64,000 nucleotides of DNA from G963556115 sp963667375 (lineage in GTDB: Bacteria; Planctomycetota; SZUA-567), in the NCBI GenBank assembly GCA_963667375.1, contig OY763323.1, positions 1,860,001 through 1,924,000 of the forward strand. Reading direction: 5' to 3'. A program made the position numbers and the translations under genes. The notes below the pieces were generated by a model. The model made no database searches. It had not been told where the DNA came from and saw only the letters and a list, made by a program, of their open reading frames with translations. Shown here piece by piece: positions 1 through 8,631 of the stretch (position 1 is the stretch's first letter; each line of letters starts with the position of its first letter).

Positions 1-33
1 GGTGCCTGGCAGCCAGAGCAGCAGCTGTTTTAA
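1..33 (+). CDS. 3' end of an unidentified coding region (partial)
   Basis: Frame 1 is open from the first base and ends in TAA at 31-33, giving the C-terminal peptide GAWQPEQQLF. A strong terminator hairpin follows 21 bases later, which is what the end of a rightward gene looks like. Only ten codons are visible, so no family can be assigned and the reading is tentative. Confidence 0.4.
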   Translation, partial: GAWQPEQQLF

Positions 34-54
34 AATACGGATATTCAATATTTT

Positions 55-85
55 CCTGTACCGCTGACTGCGGTACAGGTTTTTT
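55..85 (+). terminator. Rho-independent terminator
   Basis: A perfect 10-bp stem (55-64 with 70-79, CCTGTACCGC / GCGGTACAGG) closes a 5-base loop and is followed directly by six T (80-85). This is a textbook intrinsic terminator for the gene ending at 33. Confidence 0.85.
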
Positions 86-239
86 ATGCCGCTATCACCG
101 TGTTATAAAGCCTGGGGTATAGATTTGAATAACTTGGTGCTAAACAGGATGATGCTAATTCATTTCGATAATATTTCAGATCGAAAATTCTTGTAAAGTG
201 TGGCTGATAACAGTAGCATTAGAGGTTATGGCGGCGTGA

Positions 240-980
240 GTGTTCTTTTTCGGAGGGAGTAATGCATTGATTGATATTAAGACAGTATTTATATGTATAA
301 TTCATGTTACTCTCTTTTATTCGGTTATTTATAGTCTGTTCTGGCTGAGTCAGAAATCCTGTCGGGGATTTGGCTGTTGGACCTTGGCAACAATCAGTAA
401 TTTCGGTTTATATGCCGCAATTATGCTCAGGCTGGTCGCCAGCGAGTGGTTGAGTGTGGCGGCTGTTGCACTGTTTCTGGGTTTCTCGGCAATTCTTCAT
501 GCCGCTGCCGTGCGGCTTTTTACTGCAAACCGGGGATTCCACTGGTCGGTGTACTTGCTGCCGCTGGTTTTAATGGTAGTCAACGTGTATTGTTATCTAT
601 CAGGGCGTGGGCTGGCAATACGCTATGTGATTCTGCTGCTGATTATTATTCCATTTAATTATCTGACCTGTAAAAATTTATTTCTGTATAACCCGCTTAT
701 CGGCAGGATAATATTTATACTGGGAGGTGTTTTCTTTTTTATGCGCTTTGTCGGTATGGCCTTTGAAACGGCGGTAATTATACTGCATGGTAATCATATA
801 TCGATATTTGACAGCCCGGATATGGGCTCTTATCTGTTGTTTATGCTGATTGCGGAGATAGGTATCGGGCTGCTGTTTTTCATGTTCAGCAGCCTCCATT
901 CTCAGGAGTTACTGTTAAAACTGAAGAATACCGGATATCGCAAGGATGGTGCTGAGGTAGAGGATTCAGTCTCGAATTAA
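240..980 (+). CDS. Polytopic membrane protein, sensor-like, no output domain
   Basis: About seven or eight hydrophobic segments fill the protein from near the N-terminus to about residue 225, ending in a short charged tail. The layout resembles the multi-helix membrane sensor regions found in front of GGDEF or kinase domains, but no output domain follows. The GTG at 240 opens the frame; TTG at 267 is a better start because GGAGGG (252-257) lies nine bases upstream of it. Its last 15 bases overlap the end of the convergent response-regulator gene (966-980), so transcription of the two units may interfere. I do not recognise a named family. A link to the neighbouring two-component system is inferred from position only. 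Confidence 0.7.
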   Translation: MFFFGGSNALIDIKTVFICIIHVTLFYSVIYSLFWLSQKSCRGFGCWTLATISNFGLYAAIMLRLVASEWLSVAAVALFLGFSAILHAAAVRLFTANRGFHWSVYLLPLVLMVVNVYCYLSGRGLAIRYVILLLIIIPFNYLTCKNLFLYNPLIGRIIFILGGVFFFMRFVGMAFETAVIILHGNHISIFDSPDMGSYLLFMLIAEIGIGLLFFMFSSLHSQELLLKLKNTGYRKDGAEVEDSVSN

Positions 981-1661
981 TTCTTCTCCAAGTGAAAAAC
1001 CGAATCCGTGAACGGTGTTTATGAGGGCATTTTCACCGATCTGTTCTTTGAGCTTTTTACGCAGTCTGGTCAGCATAACCCCGAGAGCTTTGCTGCCGTA
1101 GGGTTCTTCGCTGATATAGTTGAGTTCCAGAAGGATATCTTCCTTTTTTGCACCTTTCTCTCCACAATTGAGCAGAAGAGCCAGAAAATCGCTCTCCTTA
1201 TTGGTTAGTTTTATCTTGCTGCCGTTCGGTGCTGCCAGCAGCCAGCCGGTGGTATTCAGTCTCCAGGGATTTGCAGCAGGTGACGAGGACTCTGCTGTCG
1301 GCAGCCTCCTAAGCAGATTGGTTATAGAGGCGGAGAGTTCACGTATATCCACCGGTTTTGAGTAATAATAATCAGCGCCAGCAGAAAATCCTGCAATTTT
1401 ATGGTCGATACCGGTTCTGGCGGTAAGGATTATTATTCCCATTGCGGTATTGGCGCGGAGAAAGCGGGCAATATCATATCCCGACTGATCGGGAAGGCCT
1501 ATATCGATAATTGCTACATTAAATGTTTTTTGAGATATACAGCTGTAAAAATCACCGGCACTGGCACATTCAGTGACTTGAAAGCCATCCATTTGCAGCA
1601 GTTCCGCAATGTTTTCACGGAGCATGGAGTCGTCTTCAACTATTATTATCTGATGGGGCAT
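966..1661 (-). CDS. OmpR/PhoB-type response regulator
   Basis: A two-domain DNA-binding response regulator of 231 aa, normal length for the family. The receiver domain (about 1-120) has the acidic pair D10/D11, the phospho-acceptor D53 in IIDIGLPD, T80 and K102 before P103. A winged-helix DNA-binding domain covers about 130-228, ending in the typical hairpin VHGFGFSLGE. It lies two bases downstream of the histidine kinase gene and is surely co-transcribed with it. Receiver and winged-helix features are seen directly; the stimulus and target genes cannot be read. The convergent membrane-protein gene overlaps its last 15 bases. Confidence 0.93.
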   Translation of the reverse strand: MPHQIIIVEDDSMLRENIAELLQMDGFQVTECASAGDFYSCISQKTFNVAIIDIGLPDQSGYDIARFLRANTAMGIIILTARTGIDHKIAGFSAGADYYYSKPVDIRELSASITNLLRRLPTAESSSPAANPWRLNTTGWLLAAPNGSKIKLTNKESDFLALLLNCGEKGAKKEDILLELNYISEEPYGSKALGVMLTRLRKKLKEQIGENALINTVHGFGFSLGEELIRD

Positions 1662-1663
1662 TG

Positions 1664-2794
1664 CTATTCCTTCTCTTGCGGCAAGATTACAGTTACTGCG
1701 GTTCCGATATTTAGCTCAGACTTGACGGTTATTTCGCCTCCATGCAGGGTAAGTATTTTCTTGACGATGAACAGCCCCAGTCCCGCTCCCGGCTTGCTGC
1801 CAACCTGATCTGAGCGGTAATATTTCTCGAAAATGTGGGTGACTTCATCGGGGTTTATTCCCTGTCCCTGGTCGCTGATCTGTATTATGAGCTGACCTGA
1901 ATCGATCATAACATTTATTATAACCGGATTCACGGGATCTGAGAATTTGCAGGCATTGTCCAGAATATTGCAGAAGACGGTACGGAGAAGATTTTCATCA
2001 CCATTAATATATATGGTTTTTTTCGGGAGTTTATTTAGAAGAATGCTGTAGTTGCTGTAGCTGCTTCTGACCAGTTGTATAGCTGCATCCAAGAGATGCG
2101 AGAGTTTTAATTTCGTGAGATTGAGTTGTGGGGCGAGTGTATTTAGCTGGTTGCGGTCGAGTGAGGATTCGAAAATTTCAATCAGCCTGCTGCTGGCGAT
2201 TCGCATCTTGCTGATTTGTTGGCGGTAGCTGCTGCAATCGGAATCGGCACTTTTCCGTTCGATTATATCCAGACCTGAGGTCAGTATTGCTAAAGGAGTA
2301 CGGTATTCATGTGTAAGCATATCGATAAAGTTAAGATTCTGAGTTATTGCTTCCTGCTCCGCCTGAAGCGCGGACTGGGCACGTTTGCGCTCGCTTTCAG
2401 CATGGTTATACATTTTCCGGTATTCTTCTCTGCTGCGTTCCAGATCCTGAGTGCGTGTCTGTACTTTTGCTTCTAGTTCGGAGTTTAATTGTTTCAGTTC
2501 GCGGGTTTTACGGTTGACAACTCTGCGCAGATGCCAGCTGTAGACGATAAGCAGTAACAGCGCGGTGATAATACCGAGTGAGACTTCACCGATCAGCCAT
2601 AGAAGATGTGGCTGGGAACTGCTATTCTCAAGGGTTGAGTTGTCTTGACCCTGAATAGATACTCCAGTCTCGGTTTTCTGCAGTTTTTCAGCGTCAGGTG
2701 CAGCACCAGCCGGTGATTGAAGGAGAAGCAATGTAAACCAGAGTAATGACAGTAGTAGGAAAGTTCTGAGCTGGAGGTTATTACAGGTTCGCAT
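1664..2794 (-). CDS. Membrane sensor histidine kinase
   Basis: Partner kinase of the adjacent OmpR-type regulator. The open frame reaches a TTG at 2878, but the ATG at 2794 begins a clean signal-like N-terminus and is preferred; the long form adds 28 polar/aromatic residues. Numbering from the TTG: first hydrophobic segment about 37-58, a short external stretch of about 35 residues, second membrane helix about 92-114, coiled coil to about 175, then HisKA with H190 in THEYRTPLA. The HATPase domain follows, with N-box NILDNACKFSDP, G1 DQGQGI, F-box FEKYYRS and G2 GAGLGLFIV. The small external domain suggests sensing in or near the membrane. Ligand unknown. Confidence 0.92.
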   Translation of the reverse strand: MRTCNNLQLRTFLLLSLLWFTLLLLQSPAGAAPDAEKLQKTETGVSIQGQDNSTLENSSSQPHLLWLIGEVSLGIITALLLLIVYSWHLRRVVNRKTRELKQLNSELEAKVQTRTQDLERSREEYRKMYNHAESERKRAQSALQAEQEAITQNLNFIDMLTHEYRTPLAILTSGLDIIERKSADSDCSSYRQQISKMRIASSRLIEIFESSLDRNQLNTLAPQLNLTKLKLSHLLDAAIQLVRSSYSNYSILLNKLPKKTIYINGDENLLRTVFCNILDNACKFSDPVNPVIINVMIDSGQLIIQISDQGQGINPDEVTHIFEKYYRSDQVGSKPGAGLGLFIVKKILTLHGGEITVKSELNIGTAVTVILPQEKE

Positions 2795-2926
2795 CGTTCT
2801 GATACCAGAAAAAAGTTTAAAATAACTGAATTTGGTATAATTATAGTGGATAGGCAATAAGATGCAATTACTGATCAATTATCATTTTATTCGGTAAAAT
2901 GTAGTAAAAATGTAGTTTGTGTTTTT

Positions 2927-2956
2927 TTGAGCTATCATTATGATAAATTATATAAG
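2927..2956 (+). promoter_or_regulatory. Possible sigma-70 promoter of the 3081 SEL1 gene
   Basis: TTGAGC (2927-2932) and TATAAG (2951-2956) are separated by 18 bases and point towards the SEL1 gene, with a predicted start near 2963. The region is AT-rich, so chance matches are likely. It is listed because a terminator hairpin lies between it and the gene. Confidence 0.3.
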
Positions 2957-3006
2957 TTATTTTAGGCGCTTTAGAGGTCTTTATTTGGCTTTTTATTTCA
3001 TTTCTC

Positions 3007-3044
3007 CGCTATGAGGAAGTAATTGCTTCTTCATAGCGTTTTTT
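3007..3044 (+). terminator. Terminator hairpin in the leader of the SEL1 gene
   Basis: CGCTATGAGGAAG (3007-3019) pairs with CTTCTTCATAGCG (3026-3038) through 13 pairs, one a G-U, with a 6-base loop and six T (3039-3044). It has the form of an intrinsic terminator on the plus strand. No plus-strand gene lies upstream after the divergent kinase gene, so it ends either a short leader transcript or a small RNA just before the SEL1 start at 3081. Confidence 0.7.
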
Positions 3045-3080
3045 AAGAATAATGGACAGATTATTGAGCAGGAGTAAAAG

Positions 3081-3890
3081 ATGTTGAAGATTGTCTTATG
3101 GAGTATTATTGTTTTCAGTATTGTCGGGACCGTATTTTCTGCTAGTGTGCAGGCTGATGAGAACCTGGAGGATGTTGCCGCCGCAGCGCAGAATGGCGAT
3201 CTTCAGAGTCAGCTGAATTTAGCCAATATGTATTTTTCAGGAGAAGGAATAGAACAGAATTATCAGCAGGCCGCAGCCTGGTTTGCTAAGGCTGTGCAGC
3301 AGGGAAGTCCTGAAGGGATGTATGCACTGGGTTGTATGATGGCTCAGGGAATAGGTGTTGATAAGGATCTCGGAGCCGCAGTGACTTTGCTGAATGAGGC
3401 CGGGAAAGCAGGGAATAGTGATGCGTACTATGAACTCGGAATGCTGGCTGAGAGTGGTGAGGTAGATGGTAAGCCAAATTATGAGGTGGCAATGGGATTT
3501 TACAGTCAGGCCTCAGATGCCGGCAATGGTGATGCAACCTATGCACTGGCTATGTTCTTCTATAATGGGCAGGGTGTAGAAAAGGATCTGAAAACGGCCC
3601 GGGAAGGTCTTGAGGAAGCAGCAAAGCAGGGAAGTCTTGAGGCACTAAATACTCTCGGTGTTATTGAGCTGAATACTGAAGCAGGAAGTGGTGATTCTGA
3701 GAAAGCTATCAGTTATTTTAAACAGGCGGCTGAGGGAGGAAATGCTGCGGGGTATTATAACCTGGGTATGGTATATGAAGATGGTACAGGTGTGGAAAAG
3801 GATCTTGAAAAGGCTGTAACATATTACAAGCAGGCGGCTGATCTGGGTGATGAGGATGCGGTGGCAAAGCTTCAGGAGCTTTCTGAATAG
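3081..3890 (+). CDS. Exported SEL1-repeat protein
   Basis: A 269-aa protein with a Sec signal peptide (charged start, hydrophobic core, likely cleavage after about residue 25, at SVQA-DEN). The rest is a chain of about six SEL1 repeats (TPR-like helical hairpins) with motifs such as LGMVYEDGTGVEKDLEKA. AGGAGT sits about 8 bases ahead of the ATG. SEL1 proteins are generally scaffolds for protein-protein contacts; the partner is unknown. An exported form suggests action in the periplasm or at the envelope. It is distinct from the three other SEL1 loci in the window, which share an N-terminal type with each other but not with this one. A terminator hairpin in its leader suggests attenuation or a separate small RNA. 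Confidence 0.9.
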   Translation: MLKIVLWSIIVFSIVGTVFSASVQADENLEDVAAAAQNGDLQSQLNLANMYFSGEGIEQNYQQAAAWFAKAVQQGSPEGMYALGCMMAQGIGVDKDLGAAVTLLNEAGKAGNSDAYYELGMLAESGEVDGKPNYEVAMGFYSQASDAGNGDATYALAMFFYNGQGVEKDLKTAREGLEEAAKQGSLEALNTLGVIELNTEAGSGDSEKAISYFKQAAEGGNAAGYYNLGMVYEDGTGVEKDLEKAVTYYKQAADLGDEDAVAKLQELSE

Positions 3891-4132
3891 CAGTTTGTCG
3901 TAGCATTGTTATAAAATATGATTGGATAAATTCTTTTTTTCTGGTTTCACAGGGATTTATAAATTATTTTGTTGTGCTAATTTTCAATTATTTTTATGAT
4001 TAATTTGCCTGTATTTTCGGGCAAAATGCGGTTTAAAGATCATATGTGCAAATATTCTTAGCGGGTACCCTCTATTTTTTAAAAAATCAAGTGGATATAA
4101 TGTTGCCAAAGCTATTATTTTTTGGAGAGGCG

Positions 4133-5827
4133 ATGGATATCAAGACATTTTACCCGAAAACATATGCGGTACTGACACATGAGGGGTTTACTCAGAATTT
4201 TTCCAGGGATCTGATTGCAGGTATTATTACCGGCATTATTGCTTTGCCGCTGGCGATTGCTTTTGGTATAGCCAGTGGCGCCACGCCGGAGCAGGGATTA
4301 TTCTCGGCGATTATCGGTGGTTTTATTATCTCGTTATTCAGTGGCAGCAGAGTACAGATAGGCGGACCGACGGGGGCGTTTATCGTCGTTGTTTATAATA
4401 TAATTGCCGAGTATGGAATTTCCGGGCTTATCATTGCCACTATGATGGCCGGGGTAATACTCATACTTCTGGGCGTGCTGCGTCTGGGGAGTATAATAAA
4501 GTTTATCCCATATCCGGTGACTCAGGGTTTTACCTCCGGTATAGCGGTATTGATTGCTGTTACGCAGCTGAATGATTTTCTGGGTTTGTCAATCAAGAAT
4601 ATTCCGGCATCGGTGGTTGGAAGGCTTGGGGCATACTGGGATAATTTGGGTGCACTTGATACCGGGGCTCTGGCAGTCGGAGCTGTAACTATACTGCTGA
4701 TACTCCTGTGTAAAAAGTATTTGCCGCGGATACCAGGTTCATTGCTAGCGATAATAATTCTTACCTGCATTGCGTCACTCTTCCATTTTAATATCGAAAC
4801 TATTTTCAGCAGATTCGGCACGATCAACAGTTCTTTTCCGCATCCGGTAATACCTGAGTTCAGCTTTGATTTGTTGGTCAAACTCCTTCCTTCCGCGTTG
4901 ACTATTGCGATTCTTGGAGCTATAGAGTCGCTCTTATCGGCGGTTGTTGCTGACGGTATGACAGGAATGCGGCATAATTCTAATACCGAGCTGATTGCAC
5001 AGGGGATATCCAATATTGTCACTCCGGTATTTGGAGGGATACCAACGACCGGCGCGATTGCACGTACCGCAACCAATATTCAAAATGGCGGGCGAACACC
5101 GTTAGCAGGAATGTTTCATGCGGTGACGCTGCTGCTTATCGTTGCCTTCTTCGGTAAATACGCTTCAGCGATTCCGCTGGCAATATTATCGGGAATTCTG
5201 CTGACTGTGGCGCTGAATATGAGTGAATACCGGCTGTTCTTCAAGATGTTCAGAGCGCCCAAAAGTGATGTCGTCATAATGCTGACAACCTTCGTGCTGA
5301 CGATTCTGGTCGATCTTACCGTGGCGATTCCTACGGGTATTGTACTGGCATCCCTCTTGTTTATGAGTCGTATGGAGCGGGTTGCCGGTGGGGTGATAAT
5401 TGAACCGGAAAGTAATGCCGATCCCAGAGATGACGATCCATTTGCTATCGGGAATTACACCATCCCGCAAGGTGTGTGTGTGTATGAAATCAATGGTCCA
5501 TTCTTTTTCGGCGCGGCAAAGAAGTTTCAGGATGAGGCACTGCGTAAAACTCCGAAAGTTCTGATTCTGCGTATGCGTAATGTCAGTGCAATTGATGCTA
5601 CCGGTCTCTTCGCTTTGCAGGATATAATTAAAACCTGTAAAAAAAATAATTGTGTGGTGCTAATATCGGCGATTCAGAAACAGCCGTTGCTGGCGTTAAA
5701 AAAATCCGGAATAACCGAGGAACTGGTATCCAAGCAGGTTTTCCTTGATATCTCAATTGCACTGAAGCATGCCGAGGAGATTGTCGCGGCATCCAAGTCT
5801 TCCAAGTCGTCACGAAGGGCGAAGTAG
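4133..5827 (+). CDS. SulP-family anion transporter with STAS domain
   Basis: Inner-membrane transporter of the SulP (SLC26-like) family, which moves sulfate, bicarbonate or related anions. The ATG at 4133 is chosen because GGAGAGG (4124-4130) lies just upstream; a longer frame to 4046 adds 29 residues without a ribosome site. The transport domain (about residues 10-410) begins with the family stretch LIAGIITGIIALPLAIAFGIA and contains GPTGAF and the later GGIPTTGAIART. A cytoplasmic STAS domain covers about 440-555, with NVSAIDATGLFALQDI. Length (565 aa) is normal. Substrate cannot be told from sequence. No obvious operon partner; the FapA-like gene downstream is convergent. Confidence 0.93.
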   Translation: MDIKTFYPKTYAVLTHEGFTQNFSRDLIAGIITGIIALPLAIAFGIASGATPEQGLFSAIIGGFIISLFSGSRVQIGGPTGAFIVVVYNIIAEYGISGLIIATMMAGVILILLGVLRLGSIIKFIPYPVTQGFTSGIAVLIAVTQLNDFLGLSIKNIPASVVGRLGAYWDNLGALDTGALAVGAVTILLILLCKKYLPRIPGSLLAIIILTCIASLFHFNIETIFSRFGTINSSFPHPVIPEFSFDLLVKLLPSALTIAILGAIESLLSAVVADGMTGMRHNSNTELIAQGISNIVTPVFGGIPTTGAIARTATNIQNGGRTPLAGMFHAVTLLLIVAFFGKYASAIPLAILSGILLTVALNMSEYRLFFKMFRAPKSDVVIMLTTFVLTILVDLTVAIPTGIVLASLLFMSRMERVAGGVIIEPESNADPRDDDPFAIGNYTIPQGVCVYEINGPFFFGAAKKFQDEALRKTPKVLILRMRNVSAIDATGLFALQDIIKTCKKNNCVVLISAIQKQPLLALKKSGITEELVSKQVFLDISIALKHAEEIVAASKSSKSSRRAK

Positions 5828-5909
5828 CTTTTGTCTGACTCAGATTGGGTGTGATCTCATAGTATAAATATAATCCTGATTGTATTTTATCGTATTCAGA
5901 ATACTGCTA

Positions 5910-7862
5910 CTAAACTGTAATGTCCGGAAGATATTTTATCCCGTAGCCGCGGATAAAGGTGAATACGCCTGACTTTAAAGTAGCAGTGACACTATAGGAC
6001 TGGTCGAAAATGGTTATCGTTGTGCCGGGAAAGAAATTTTCATAGACCTTGAGTCTCGGGATGTAGGGTGAAGAATCGGTTCTGATTTTTTTTATTTTGA
6101 GTTTAAGATTTTTGATTTCTTTGAAGCACAGTGCACGGTAATTTATGATGTTGGTCTGTGCTCCGGTGAACTTGCCGTTGTCATAGAGCCGGTTGAGGTA
6201 TTCAAGGTGGCTGCGGTAACGCAGAATCCTCTTTTCAATATTGGATATAACATGGGCTATATGTTCATCAATATTATGTCCGTAGCCGAGAATTATATCT
6301 GTCTTCTCACTCTTATTTGATCCGGTTCTGCAGGCCTGTATCTCCAGTCCGGCTTTATACGTTCCGCCACGGAGTACGCAGCGTCTGGCTTTGCCAATAA
6401 TTCGGTATTCGGCGTATATTTCAGAATTTTCGAGTTTGTTCTGAAAAATAATATCCTCTCTACTGTACAGTAGAGAATTTACTGCCTGATGGCAGACCAT
6501 GGTATTGGCGGTGATATCTGATTGGGAGATGCTGTCTCTGACAATTACATCGTTTCCAGCATGCAGCTTTATTTTATGTACTGAACCATTGAAAAATACG
6601 TGCTTGGATATCTTAAAATTAGAGTCATTGATGTTTGAATTCTTGAATAGCACAGAGTTCTCATACTCGAATATATGGGCTTCAGCCGCTACCGGTTCAA
6701 AGTGTTTGACTGTGCTGAGTGGTGAAAGTTCGATTTCACTGTTATGATAGATGATAATGCCATCGGTACGGGAATGAAAACTGTTCTGCTGAAAGTTGAT
6801 ATTTATGTTTTCATTTGTAATAATAAAGCTTTGTAATGAAGCGGGGGGAATAAGAACAGTACCATGCACGTCCATGCCGGCACTTCCGCTGTCTGGGAAG
6901 GTTATGGATCCGATATGTCTGTCGGCATTAATCGAAAATATTATCTTGGGATAATTTCGAAACTGACCGGAAATCGGGAATGGCTGAATATTGCTGGAAT
7001 CAAGTTTGAAAATACCATTGGCACCTGACTTCGGGTGTTTTCCTTTTATTATTTCAACCTCAACTATAGTATTGTTTTTTATAGCTTTCTCAATTGCTTC
7101 AATAAGTGATTTTGATGATGGCGGCAGTCCAAGGCGGTTTTGCAGAATGCTGCGGCGTAGTTTTACCAGGGTTGGTTTGCCACCGCTGAAATTCTGCGGA
7201 TAGATTTTCCCCGAAACCGACATCTTGTTGTCGGCGATTTTGATAAGCGGGGCTACCGATACCGCGGAACCGTTGAATGATACCATACCATATATCTCTG
7301 AAATAAATTCTTCAGTATCTTCATCGAAGTAACAGTTGGCGCCAGGCTCAATACTAATAGTATTGACGCTCTGTTGCTTTATATTCGGATGCATGAAATA
7401 TTTGCCTTTGATGTTGCGCCCCTTGTGAAAGGGTTTTGCAGGTTCTATACGACCGATGCATTCGCCAGGGTAAATCGGATAATTAATATTACCAGAGAGC
7501 TTGAACTGCGCATCCTCTGCCGGGATCGGCATATTTCCGGTAGCTATAACCAATCCTAAAACAGAATCACCACGCTGCAGTCTGCTGAAAAATTCTTTGA
7601 GACTGCTGCGGGTTATACCATAAAAAACCCCATTATTCTGCAGCGCGCTCACCAATGGCGGAATAGTGAAAGGAGTATTTGATTTTGACTGGTCATACCC
7701 GGTTATCACCGCTTTCATGTTGTCGGGTGATATTTTGATTGTCAGTTCAGGATAGATGAATTTGGTGTTGTTTATTGAAGACAGTTTTTTAGAAATCTTT
7801 TCACGAATACTTTTTGTGGTTTCATTCTGCTCTTCAGCCGGACCAAGTGTGCTGCTGTTCAT
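5910..7862 (-). CDS. FapA/DUF342-family protein
   Basis: A 650-aa soluble protein with no signal peptide or membrane helix. The N-terminal half carries the DUF342 (FapA) signature: a conserved YPGECIGRI turn followed by GRNIKGKYFMHP, then a beta-rich region (about 200-480) of short repeated strands consistent with the predicted beta-helix. A short helical coiled region lies at about 545-600. The family occurs near flagellar or polymer-forming (bactofilin) genes and its biochemical role is not settled. Here no flagellar or bactofilin gene is nearby, so the gene stands alone. The start lacks a strong ribosome site. Family assignment is fairly sure; function is unknown. Confidence 0.8.
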   Translation of the reverse strand: MNSSTLGPAEEQNETTKSIREKISKKLSSINNTKFIYPELTIKISPDNMKAVITGYDQSKSNTPFTIPPLVSALQNNGVFYGITRSSLKEFFSRLQRGDSVLGLVIATGNMPIPAEDAQFKLSGNINYPIYPGECIGRIEPAKPFHKGRNIKGKYFMHPNIKQQSVNTISIEPGANCYFDEDTEEFISEIYGMVSFNGSAVSVAPLIKIADNKMSVSGKIYPQNFSGGKPTLVKLRRSILQNRLGLPPSSKSLIEAIEKAIKNNTIVEVEIIKGKHPKSGANGIFKLDSSNIQPFPISGQFRNYPKIIFSINADRHIGSITFPDSGSAGMDVHGTVLIPPASLQSFIITNENININFQQNSFHSRTDGIIIYHNSEIELSPLSTVKHFEPVAAEAHIFEYENSVLFKNSNINDSNFKISKHVFFNGSVHKIKLHAGNDVIVRDSISQSDITANTMVCHQAVNSLLYSREDIIFQNKLENSEIYAEYRIIGKARRCVLRGGTYKAGLEIQACRTGSNKSEKTDIILGYGHNIDEHIAHVISNIEKRILRYRSHLEYLNRLYDNGKFTGAQTNIINYRALCFKEIKNLKLKIKKIRTDSSPYIPRLKVYENFFPGTTITIFDQSYSVTATLKSGVFTFIRGYGIKYLPDITV

Positions 7863-8631
7863 AATAATCTCATTTATTCTGAAAGTTCTATAATAAGTCC
7901 TATGATATTATTAGATAATAAAATTAAATATTAGGTGAGTATTATGAATATATGAGTAGTTTATGTAAATTAAAATATCGTAATTGTAATTTTTAGTTAC
8001 AGATATTTCGAGTGAAGTTTGTTCGTCAATATGCAATTGTAGAGTAAACAGTTTAATTTCGTACTGGTATCTTGCACCAATAAGGGAAAGCTTCAGTTAC
8101 TGGTTGTAGAATTAAATTCAGCTGTAACTGGCGGTATTTAAAAACATGATTGCTGAAAACACTCTATGAAGAAAAAAATGGTTCAGGTATAATTTATGTA
8201 ATATGTAATGTTCTAGTATGTTTTATCAGGAATTTACGATTGTATCGTTACGTATGGTTGGAATGCAATAATGTGTCCGATTATGGTATGCTTTACCGAA
8301 GGTTGAATTATCTATTATCACCAGTTCTTTGCTGAGAATAATTTTATGACTAGCGTTAACTGGTTGCAAATGCACGTTAGGCGCCATCTCTGAAGTGTTG
8401 TGTAGTTTGTGAATGTCTGGGTAGATTTCGTGTTTACACCGGACAATCAGTAAATTATAACAGTTTATATCAGCTTTATTGTTATGTGATCAAAATAATG
8501 AATTTGACCTCACATAAATCTCAGCGCTTTTTATTTCATTATTCCACTGTTCATTATTATTAATAATGATTCGTTGAAATTGTGTACAAATATTACTGAA
8601 CTTTCTGAATAAAGCAAAAAGGGAATGGCTT
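7863..8631. other. AT-rich intergenic region, no gene seen
   Basis: 769 bases between the divergent FapA-like gene and the hybrid kinase gene. It is very AT-rich with stops in all frames. A 61-codon frame at 8150-8335 starts with TTG without a ribosome site and has no family features. The region must hold the promoters of both flanking genes, but none is convincing enough to list. Confidence 0.6.

Noticed and set aside
8150..8335. 61-codon plus-strand frame in the gap before the hybrid kinase
   Set aside because: TTG start, no ribosome site, no family pattern, and an AT-rich setting where such frames arise by chance.
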